From an uncultured Flavobacteriaceae bacterium (GTDB lineage: Bacteria > Bacteroidota > Bacteroidia > Flavobacteriales > Flavobacteriaceae): DNA of 64,000 bases. Location of the stretch: contig CANLXN010000002.1 in assembly GCA_947495135.1 (NCBI GenBank), positions 124,001 to 188,000 on the forward strand. The letters run 5' to 3'. Position numbers and translations under genes: made by a program. Positions 17,990 through 24,428 of the stretch are shown here, one piece after another. The notes beneath the pieces were generated by a model. The model was not told the origin of the DNA and made no database searches. It worked only from the letters and a program-made list of their open reading frames with translations. Positions within the stretch are counted from its first letter, which is position 1. Every line of letters starts with the position of its first letter.

Positions 17990-18011
17990 ATCAAAAATAC
18001 GCGTTTTTGAT
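17990..18011. promoter_or_regulatory. Inverted repeat overlapping the -7 box of the kinase operon
   Basis: ATCAAAAA (17990-17997) and TTTTTGAT (18004-18011) form a perfect 8-base inverted repeat with spacer TACGCG. On the minus strand the left arm and spacer contain TATTTTTG (17999-17992), an exact -7 box placed correctly for a start near 17987, about 20 bases before the unknown gene. A protein bound here would occlude the promoter. Confidence 0.5.
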
Positions 18012-18242
18012 CAATCTAAGTAGGAATAAGACCACTTATTCATCGATAATTACCGCTTAATTCATTTTCAACAAAACACCTGAATAGCCACTATAATTTA
18101 GCCTCAGAAGAAAGAACAATTCTATAAACTTTCTAAATGTAAAAGATGCTCATTGTGCTTAACAAATAAATATACAGTCTTTACATAACAAAGAAATAGA
18201 CCACGCTTTCGATTTTTTTTAATCATTTAAAACATTTTTATT

Positions 18243-18857
18243 ATGGCAAATTATGAGATTATTTTCAAAAACAACAGTGACCACCAAGGCGACTTTTGCG
18301 TATACCAGCAAGATCCAGACAATACGGATCCGCTGGTAATGTCATTGGCATGGTATTCAAAAAAAACGAACCCTAATGTAAAGGATACGTTTAACTGGAC
18401 CATCGACTACAGTTTTGTATGGGACGAGACAGGAGAGTTAATTCCTGGGGTTTTATTCGAGGCTTCTGAGTGTCTACCAGCCGATTTAACGTCGGACAAC
18501 TTCGTTTCTTTCAGCAAGGAAAATGGAGCGTACTGGTTTCAAGATCAACAGACCAAACAAGCGTACGTTAATAGATTGGCGATTAGCCAAGACGGTAGTA
18601 TTCCTGCTAGTGAAGCAAGTGTAGGTGTTGGAATGTCTGGTGCTGGAACTTTTGTTCGCAATGCAGAGCCAAACATGGTTTATCAATTTACACCTCATCC
18701 AGAATACTGGGTAACTTTTGGAACTTATGAGCAAGGTCAAGTAATGGATATCACTACTATTACTCAAACAGCAGAGGTTGACTTTCCAAATGGAGTATAC
18801 AGCATGACTGCTACACTAAATGCAGACAATACATGGACAGTTGCACCTACTGCGTAA
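18243..18857 (+). CDS. RhiA-like protein
   Basis: The 204-residue protein has no signal peptide. Its sequence resembles, from memory, the RhiA family first known from the quorum-regulated rhiABC operon of Rhizobium leguminosarum: an N-terminal strand EIIFKNNSD, then DFCVYQQDPD, SLAWYSKKTNP, FNWTIDYSFVWDETG, VGVGMSGAGTFVR, TPHPEYWVTFG and a C-terminal VYSMTATLNADNTW. The length agrees with RhiA. The biochemical role of the family is unknown; it is an abundant soluble protein in Rhizobium. The gene leads a three-gene unit and diverges from the TPR kinase operon across 277 bases. An intercistronic hairpin follows it. Confidence 0.7.
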   Translation: MANYEIIFKNNSDHQGDFCVYQQDPDNTDPLVMSLAWYSKKTNPNVKDTFNWTIDYSFVWDETGELIPGVLFEASECLPADLTSDNFVSFSKENGAYWFQDQQTKQAYVNRLAISQDGSIPASEASVGVGMSGAGTFVRNAEPNMVYQFTPHPEYWVTFGTYEQGQVMDITTITQTAEVDFPNGVYSMTATLNADNTWTVAPTA

Positions 18858-18894
18858 TCAACCTCATTTACAGCGATAATCGATGCAATTAAGC

Positions 18895-18924
18895 ATCAAA
18901 CTTTAATCACTTAGAAGGTTTGAT
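18895..18924 (+). promoter_or_regulatory. Intercistronic hairpin after the RhiA-like gene
   Basis: ATCAAACTTT (18895-18904) pairs with AGAAGGTTTGAT (to 18924) with one bulged or wobble position and a 10-base loop. There is no T-run, so it is more likely an mRNA stability or processing element that raises the level of the first gene than a terminator. Confidence 0.4.
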
Positions 18925-18991
18925 CCAAACATACCTAGGTTCTTTCCCAATCAAGAATCGTTTGCTCGAACCTTCTTTTAATTCCAATTTA

Positions 18992-19915
18992 ATGATGAAA
19001 ACACATACCGTAACTATATCAGTACTCTCCGGAATGCCAAATCCAACTGAGAACATTTCTAAAGCCGATCTAGACCAATTTATATCTAACATGAATTTCG
19101 AATCTACCAACGCACCAACAGACGCTCCAAACGAGTATCACGGTCTTACCATATGCGACCTTAATGGAGATGCTCGTTATGCACTTTTTACACAACCAGA
19201 CCAAAGCGGAGGTAATAGCATTCTGCTATTAGACTATGAAGACAGTGCTAAGAACTGGCAAACCTCTACCAATGTCGATGGATATATTCGTGAGATAAAA
19301 TATCTATTTAACATAGATATTAGCACACAGCTAAATACAGAAAGCACCTGCAACTCAAAAGTTGCCCAACCAGAAATCGTACCTCCATATCACACAGAAT
19401 CCGGCTATTGGAACTGGAGTCCCATGTATATAAACCAGTTTAACATTACTCGTGTAAATAACTGCTACAATTACGCCGTGAGCCTGCGAACCAATACATT
19501 TGCCCAAGTGGGTCGTGCAAGTGGATATCCTATTGACCTTTCGTCCAGAGAGGCTTTTGATTTAAGTGTTTTTAACGGAGCACGAGCAGATGGACTCACC
19601 TATCCTGCCGTCATTCATGAAATAGATATTACAACTAGCTTTAACAGCCTTGTAGCACTCATCACCGCAGAAACAGACTCGGGATATGATTTTCATTGGG
19701 CTAAACTAAGCTATGACGATCTAATTGACCCAAATGCATTTATTTGGAGCCATAAAGCGGGACAAACCAATGCTACTCACTTAGGAGAGGAATTTCAAAT
19801 TTTTGAAGATTTCGACAAGGCATTAACAGATGCACTGCCAACCTTAAGAGGCTACCGAAACACGAAAATAGTTGCCTATCTCTTGGTGGATGCACGTTAT
19901 GCAAGAATTAATTAA
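18992..19915 (+). CDS. Putative Cys/His enzyme of an unnamed family
   Basis: The start is set at the ATG at 18992 (MMKTHTVT, 307 residues; the next ATG at 18995 is equally possible), because the upstream extension covers the hairpin region. There is no signal peptide. The N-terminal part carries VLSGMPNPT. The C-terminal part has NNCYNYAVSLRTNTFAQVGR (Cys158), YDFHWAKLS (His235) and IWSHKAGQTNAT (His254). I remember this layout from unnamed proteins in Gram-positive and Gram-negative bacteria. An invariant Cys before helix-like NYA and later His residues resembles papain-fold or amidase-type enzymes, but the fold is inferred. It is probably co-transcribed with the RhiA-like gene and the small gene 9 bases downstream. 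Confidence 0.6.
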   Translation: MMKTHTVTISVLSGMPNPTENISKADLDQFISNMNFESTNAPTDAPNEYHGLTICDLNGDARYALFTQPDQSGGNSILLLDYEDSAKNWQTSTNVDGYIREIKYLFNIDISTQLNTESTCNSKVAQPEIVPPYHTESGYWNWSPMYINQFNITRVNNCYNYAVSLRTNTFAQVGRASGYPIDLSSREAFDLSVFNGARADGLTYPAVIHEIDITTSFNSLVALITAETDSGYDFHWAKLSYDDLIDPNAFIWSHKAGQTNATHLGEEFQIFEDFDKALTDALPTLRGYRNTKIVAYLLVDARYARIN

Positions 19916-19924
19916 AAGAGCATC

Positions 19925-20254
19925 ATGGAAAGAGTCTCTTTTATTAATGGCATAGAGCAAACACTCTACCTTTATGTAGTTGTTGGAAATTATACTGGAA
20001 ATCAAGTAATTGGATATCAACTTAATCCAGGTAATAAACCCGTAGAGCTTCCATCGACGGTCGCTTCTTCTATTTTGATGGTTACCTTCTATCTCAATGA
20101 TAGTCCAGTAACCTATTTCAACTCGCTTAATTTTGCGTTTATGCCTGGCGGTTACACCATAATAATTAACAATCTAGGACTTATGGAATTCCAAGGAACA
20201 GGAAATACAATTGCCTTCCAACCGGTTAGTGGTGACATCGCATTACCTTCGTAG
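19925..20254 (+). CDS. Small beta-rich unknown protein
   Basis: The 109-residue protein has no signal peptide or catalytic motif that I recognise. Alternating hydrophobic stretches (TLYLYVVVGNYTG, SSILMVTFYLND, YTIIINNLGLMEF) suggest an all-beta fold. It starts 9 bases after the Cys/His gene and ends 36 bases before a terminator, so it closes the three-gene unit begun by the RhiA-like gene. It could be a partner, inhibitor or immunity-like protein for the upstream enzyme; nothing in the sequence proves this. Confidence 0.6.
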   Translation: MERVSFINGIEQTLYLYVVVGNYTGNQVIGYQLNPGNKPVELPSTVASSILMVTFYLNDSPVTYFNSLNFAFMPGGYTIIINNLGLMEFQGTGNTIAFQPVSGDIALPS

Positions 20255-20287
20255 AAGGACTTTAATTATTTGAAGCCCATAAAACTA

Positions 20288-20314
20288 AAACGGCTCCCAC
20301 GAAAGGAGCCGTTT
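20288..20314. terminator. Bidirectional terminator between convergent genes
   Basis: AAACGGCTCC (20288-20297) pairs with GGAGCCGTTT (20305-20314) around CACGAAA. Plus strand TTTAC and minus strand TTTTAG follow. It separates the RhiA-like unit from the convergent lipoprotein gene. Confidence 0.75.
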
Positions 20315-20339
20315 ACTATTAAAAACAACTAACCAACTA

Positions 20340-21164
20340 TTAGTCGAGAGTAATTTCATACTCCTGACCATTTATTGTTAATACGGCAAGGTTATCACAT
20401 GTACCGTCTCCATAATCTAAGGTTCCGGTACCGTTGTTCCTAGTAACTTCTAGCACACCACTTACGAAATAATCGCAAGTAGATTCTCTTCTTAATGCTT
20501 CCAACACTAATAAATCATGATTAAAACCCGAGCTAAATGCGATGTCCCGATCTCCAGTAATAAGAAAAACGTTATCGGTCCAAGTGCCGCTGGCAAAGCC
20601 TTCGATCCATTCAGCAGAGCGCGTTCCGGTAACAGAAGCAACCACTCCGTTTTGCATCGTAACCTGTAAATCCTTGTTCACAGTAGATGCCGGATTTCCA
20701 TTGGCGTTATTGCGCTCTCTATAGATGGTTCCTCCTCCTGCAATTCCTTTATTATTATAGCCGAAATTTTCGAAACTAAAGGTAATAGTGCGTGTCGCCG
20801 CAACAAGTGGCCCATAGGTTAGACGCAGCGTTCCTGAAACGATTGCTCCACTGCCAATTTCACACCCCAAACCAAAATCGTAGGTTACAAATGTCACTTC
20901 GTTTTCGCTACTAATAGTGATGGTCACACAATCTGGAAAGAGGCTTGTGGTTCTCCCCGCCTCCTCTTCTTGCTCTGCATAGGCAATTTCGATTAGGTTG
21001 AACACTTCGTCTGCAGATCGATCAGCCTCAGCACTAAGAGTTGTTTGTTCTGCGGTTAAATCTAACGAAGCTTCGTCTGCAGTATCTTCATTTTTACTAC
21101 ATGACGTGGTTAATACTGTGAGGGCTGCTATGGCAAGTAGTCCTTTTGTTAAAATTGATTTCAT
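20340..21164 (-). CDS. Hypothetical lipoprotein
   Basis: The 274-residue protein has a lipoprotein signal with lipobox VLTTSC, giving a mature N-terminal Cys at residue 22 followed by SKNEDTADE. The rest is beta-rich with repeated Gly/Thr strands (GSGAIVSGTLRLTYG, GIAGGGTIYRE, NNGTGTLDYGDGTCDN) and four further cysteines that could form disulfides. It is probably anchored in the outer membrane. Similar secreted proteins are frequent in flavobacteria but have no known role to my knowledge. It is monocistronic, and the bidirectional terminator lies just downstream. Confidence 0.7.
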   Translation of the reverse strand: MKSILTKGLLAIAALTVLTTSCSKNEDTADEASLDLTAEQTTLSAEADRSADEVFNLIEIAYAEQEEEAGRTTSLFPDCVTITISSENEVTFVTYDFGLGCEIGSGAIVSGTLRLTYGPLVAATRTITFSFENFGYNNKGIAGGGTIYRERNNANGNPASTVNKDLQVTMQNGVVASVTGTRSAEWIEGFASGTWTDNVFLITGDRDIAFSSGFNHDLLVLEALRRESTCDYFVSGVLEVTRNNGTGTLDYGDGTCDNLAVLTINGQEYEITLD

Positions 21165-21284
21165 AGTGTTTATATTTAAGAGTTCAGTCCTTCTATGACT
21201 ACTGAAGTTAAAAAAGGTTTAATATAAATTTTAGACTTTAAAAATTAGACATGCAATTCTACTGTAACCCGATGTTAATCAAGC

Positions 21285-21480
21285 TGATAAAACGCGTTAG
21301 GGATAGAAGTGAAAATCCCGGCTTCGCCATAGGCGGAACGGAATTGCAACGTATAGCCCGGTCTAATGGTGGCTTTCTGCCAAAGCAACCATTAGGAACG
21401 CCCAACTCAAAAAGCAGCAGGTTCTTTATTTACCATTTAGGACCATTAAATGGCGGGGATTAAAGGTTTTAACCCGCCTC
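21285..21480 (+). ncRNA. Structured intergenic RNA-like element of flavobacterial type
   Basis: A block beginning GCGTTAGGGATAGAAGTG and reaching TATAGCCCGG encloses a hairpin with CGCC-ATA-GGCG at its tip, so the GGG and CCC flanks can close a long imperfect stem (about 21294-21362). Three further hairpins follow: CTAATGGT/ACCATTAG with inner GCTTT/AAAGC (about 21363-21395), CCATTTA/TAAATGG, and GGCGGG/CCCGCC. From memory, GTTAGGGAT ... AGCCCGG blocks recur between genes in flavobacteria and are often misread as small proteins. Function is unknown; orientation is assigned from this pattern only. Confidence 0.5.
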
Positions 21481-21510
21481 GTCTATTGATAAAATAAATG
21501 AGGTTAAAAC

Positions 21511-21540
21511 TTTGCAAAACAACTAAAAACAGTATCTTTG
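21511..21540 (+). promoter_or_regulatory. Promoter of rpsO
   Basis: TTTG (21511-21514), an 18-base spacer and TATCTTTG (21533-21540) form a textbook Bacteroidota promoter. Initiation is expected near 21545, 52 bases before the rpsO ATG. Confidence 0.8.
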
Positions 21541-21546
21541 CAGCCT

Positions 21547-21565
21547 GATTACGAGAAACGTAGTC
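21547..21565 (+). promoter_or_regulatory. Hairpin at the 5' end of the rpsO mRNA
   Basis: GATTACG (21547-21553) pairs with CGTAGTC (21559-21565), with one G-T pair and loop AGAAA, right at the predicted transcript start. Ribosomal protein S15 represses its own mRNA through leader structures in several phyla, so this is a candidate autoregulatory site or a 5' stabiliser. Confidence 0.35.
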
Positions 21566-21596
21566 TGTACATAAAAATCATTTAAATAATATTGGA

Positions 21597-21866
21597 ATGT
21601 ATTTAGCACCAGAAGAAAAAGCGAAAATTTTCGCAAAGCACGGAAAAGGACCTAACGATACAGGTACTGCAGAAGGGCAAATTGCTTTGTTCACTTATAG
21701 AATTGAGCATTTAACAAAACACCTAAAAGCAAATCACAAAGACTACAACACAGAGCGTTCTTTGGTAAAGCTAGTAGGAAAGCGTCGTTCTTTATTGGAT
21801 TATCTAATGAAGAAAGATATCATGAGATATCGTGCGATCGTAAAAGAATTGAATTTACGTAAGTAA
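21597..21866 (+). CDS. rpsO: 30S ribosomal protein S15
   Basis: The 89-residue length and sequence are typical of S15, which binds the central domain of 16S rRNA early in 30S assembly. Recognisable parts are DTGTAEGQIALFTYRIEHLT, KDYNTERSLVKLVGKRRSLL and a C-terminal basic tail. The start ATG at 21597 gives MYLAPEEKAKIF. A terminator follows, but pnp comes next in the same direction, the usual rpsO-pnp order of bacteria. Confidence 0.97.
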   Translation: MYLAPEEKAKIFAKHGKGPNDTGTAEGQIALFTYRIEHLTKHLKANHKDYNTERSLVKLVGKRRSLLDYLMKKDIMRYRAIVKELNLRK

Positions 21867-21877
21867 TATATATTGTT

Positions 21878-21908
21878 AATAAAGGGCTCTTTCGAGTCCT
21901 TTATTATT
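21878..21908 (+). terminator. Hairpin terminator/attenuator between rpsO and pnp
   Basis: AATAAAGGGCTC (21878-21889) pairs with GAGTCCTTTATT (21894-21905) around TTTC, followed by ATTTT. It should reduce read-through into pnp. Confidence 0.7.
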
Positions 21909-21943
21909 TTACAAATACTGAAAAGGCTACCCTTAGTTTTTCA

Positions 21944-22028
21944 TTGGTCAAACCACAACCACACAACACAACAACACTTGGTTTGAAAATCAGACCTTGA
22001 CCAAATTAACGATGCGTGGGTGCGCATC
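21944..22028 (+). promoter_or_regulatory. pnp leader with mutually exclusive hairpins
   Basis: TTGGTCAA (21944-21951) is the exact complement of TTGACCAA (21997-22004), while the overlapping TCAAACCA (21948-21955) is the exact complement of TGGTTTGA (21979-21986). Only one pairing can form at a time. A further hairpin, GATGCG/CGCATC (22011-22016 and 22023-22028), ends 4 bases before the first candidate pnp ATG. The layout suggests post-transcriptional control of pnp, which is autoregulated through its leader in E. coli. Confidence 0.5.
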
Positions 22029-22041
22029 AAAAATGAAAAAT

Positions 22042-24264
22042 ATGATACCTAAAGTATTTAGAGAGGTTATTGACCTCGGTGACGGTAGAGAAATTTCTAT
22101 CGAAACAGGAAAACTTGCAAAGCAAGCACATGGATCTGTTGTAGTGCAGTCTGGAAAATGTATGTTGCTGTGTACAGTAGTTTCTAACTACGAACAAAAA
22201 GAAGTAGATTTTTTACCATTAACGGTAGACTACCGCGAAAAATTCGCAGCATCGGGTCGCTATCCAGGAGGTTTCTTTAAAAGAGAAGCACGCCCTAGTG
22301 ATGGTGAAGTACTAACGATGCGTCTTGTGGATCGAGTATTACGTCCATTATTCCCAAAAGATTACCATTCTGAAACTCAGGTGATGATCCAATTAATGTC
22401 TCATGATGATGACGTTATGCCAGATGCGATGGCAGGTCTTGCCGCATCTGCTGCAATTCAACTATCCGACTTTCCTTTTGAATGTGCTATCTCTGAAGCT
22501 AGAGTTGGACGTGTAAACGGTGAGTTCGTTATTAACCCTACTAGAGCACAACTGGAAGAATCGGATATCGATATGATGATAGGTGCTTCTGCAGATTCTG
22601 TGATGATGGTGGAGGGTGAAATGGACGAGATTTCTGAGGAAGAAATGGCAGATGCCATTAAGTTTGCACACGATCACATTAAAGTACAATGTGCTGCTCA
22701 ATTACGTCTGGCTGAAGCTTTTGGAAAGAAAGAAGTACGTGAGTACCCGGCTGAAAGAGAAGATGCAGAGTTAAAAGAGAAAGTGCATGCTATGGCATAC
22801 GATAAAGTATATGCTATTGCAAAAGCAGGTTCATCAAAACATGAGCGCAGTGCTGCTTTTAAAGAAATTAAGGAAGAGATTAAAGCTACTTTTTCTGAAG
22901 AAGAATTAGAAGATTTTGGAGATCTAGTCTCTAAATACTATCGTTCTGCAGAGAAAGCTGCAATTAGAGACCTTACCCTAAATGAAGGACTTCGTTTGGA
23001 TGGTCGTAAAACTGTAGACATTAGACCAATTTGGTGTGAGACAGATTATTTACCTTCTGTACACGGTTCTGCCATCTTTACGCGTGGAGAAACTCAAGCG
23101 CTCGCCACTGTAACCTTAGGAACATCTAGAGAAGCAAATAAAATAGATATGCCATCGTACGAAGGAGAAGAAACTTTCTACCTTCACTATAACTTCCCTC
23201 CTTTTTGTACTGGAGAAGCAAGACCTATTCGTGGAACATCTCGTAGAGAAGTAGGACACGGTAATCTTGCGCAACGTGGACTTAAAGGTATGGTGCCAGA
23301 CGATTGTCCTTACACAGTACGTGTAGTTTCAGAAGTATTAGAATCGAACGGTTCTTCTTCTATGGCAACTGTATGTGCAGGTACAATGGCAATGATGGAT
23401 GCAGGTATCCAGATGACGAAACCAGTTTCAGGTATTGCAATGGGGCTAATCTCCGATGCAGACTCTGGAAAGTATGCTGTATTATCCGACATTCTTGGTG
23501 ATGAAGATCATTTAGGAGATATGGACTTTAAAGTTACAGGAACAGCAGACGGTATTACCGCTTGCCAAATGGATATCAAAGTAAAAGGACTAAGCTACGA
23601 GATTCTTGTAAGTGCATTACAACAAGCAAGAGATGGTCGTTTACACATCCTCGAAAAACTAACAGACACGATCGCTGCTCCTAGAGAAGATGTGAAGTCT
23701 TACGCACCAAAAATGGTTACCGCCCGTATTCCTAACGAATATATTGGCGCATTAATTGGACCTGGTGGAAAAGTAATTCAAGAGCTTCAAAAGGAAACGG
23801 GATGTACAATTGTTATTAACGAAGACCCTGTTACCGAAGAAGGTATTGTTGAAATCCTTGGAACTGGACAAGAAGGTATTGACGCTGTATTAGCGAAAAT
23901 AGACTCTATAACATTCAAGCCTGAAGTTGGAAGTGTTTACGAAGTGAAAGTGATCAAAATGTTAGATTTTGGCGCAGTAGTTGAGTATACGGATGCTCCA
24001 GGAAACGAAGTACTATTGCACGTTTCCGAATTAGCGTGGGAACGTACCGAAAATGTAAGCGATGTTGTTAATATGGGAGATGTTTTTGATGTAAAATATT
24101 TCGGAATTGACAAACGAACTCGTAAAGAGAAAGTATCTCGCAAGGCCATTCTTCCTAAACCAGAAGGATTCGTTGAAAGACCTCCACGTGATGACAATAG
24201 AAGTCGCGACAACCGAGGTAGAGATAATCGCGGAAGAGACAACAGAGATAAAAAAAGAGACTAA
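22042..24264 (+). CDS. pnp: Polyribonucleotide nucleotidyltransferase (PNPase)
   Basis: PNPase degrades RNA 3' to 5' with phosphate and works in mRNA turnover. Two RNase PH domains ([21 protein letters not shown] in the first, [19 protein letters not shown] in the second) are joined by a helical linker. They are followed by a KH domain ([20 protein letters not shown]) and an S1 domain ([20 protein letters not shown]). The tail repeats RGRDN units and is basic. I chose ATG 22042 ([15 protein letters not shown], 740 residues); ATG 22033, nine bases upstream, is possible. Longer forms would run through the leader hairpins. Confidence 0.96.
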   Translation: MIPKVFREVIDLGDGREISIETGKLAKQAHGSVVVQSGKCMLLCTVVSNYEQKEVDFLPLTVDYREKFAASGRYPGGFFKREARPSDGEVLTMRLVDRVLRPLFPKDYHSETQVMIQLMSHDDDVMPDAMAGLAASAAIQLSDFPFECAISEARVGRVNGEFVINPTRAQLEESDIDMMIGASADSVMMVEGEMDEISEEEMADAIKFAHDHIKVQCAAQLRLAEAFGKKEVREYPAEREDAELKEKVHAMAYDKVYAIAKAGSSKHERSAAFKEIKEEIKATFSEEELEDFGDLVSKYYRSAEKAAIRDLTLNEGLRLDGRKTVDIRPIWCETDYLPSVHGSAIFTRGETQALATVTLGTSREANKIDMPSYEGEETFYLHYNFPPFCTGEARPIRGTSRREVGHGNLAQRGLKGMVPDDCPYTVRVVSEVLESNGSSSMATVCAGTMAMMDAGIQMTKPVSGIAMGLISDADSGKYAVLSDILGDEDHLGDMDFKVTGTADGITACQMDIKVKGLSYEILVSALQQARDGRLHILEKLTDTIAAPREDVKSYAPKMVTARIPNEYIGALIGPGGKVIQELQKETGCTIVINEDPVTEEGIVEILGTGQEGIDAVLAKIDSITFKPEVGSVYEVKVIKMLDFGAVVEYTDAPGNEVLLHVSELAWERTENVSDVVNMGDVFDVKYFGIDKRTRKEKVSRKAILPKPEGFVERPPRDDNRSRDNRGRDNRGRDNRDKKRD

Positions 24265-24297
24265 CTTTTCTTATGATCGCTGATTAATAAATTAAGC

Positions 24298-24340
24298 TAC
24301 CCTCCTCTCCTTTTTTTAAGGATTTGGAGGGTATTTTTTT
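24298..24340 (+). terminator. Intrinsic terminator after pnp
   Basis: TACCCTCC (24298-24305) pairs with GGAGGGTA (24326-24333), followed by a long T-run. A small TACATT/AATGTA hairpin (24381-24397) lies further down, before the hybrid kinase gene. Confidence 0.85.
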
Positions 24341-24428
24341 ATACACCCAGTTAAAGATTAAGTTATTACAAAATTATTTGTACATTCGCAAAATGTAGGT
24401 TAATTCCTTCATCTTACAAATAAACTAA

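Larger units (their letters stand above)
21165..21596. other. 432-base intergenic region before rpsO
   Basis: It holds the start-side region of the lipoprotein gene, a structured element (21285-21480), the rpsO promoter (21511-21540) and a leader hairpin (21547-21565). A 70-residue open frame at 21251-21463 coincides with the structured element and is not believed to be a gene. Confidence 0.6.

Noticed and set aside
21251-21463. 70-residue open frame in the region before rpsO
   Set aside because: It coincides with the structured element and its hairpins; its composition is unlike a protein and I recall the same misread elsewhere.
24181-24264. Repeated RGRDN-coding units at the end of pnp
   Set aside because: A low-complexity basic tail seen in many PNPases, not a CRISPR or mobile repeat.
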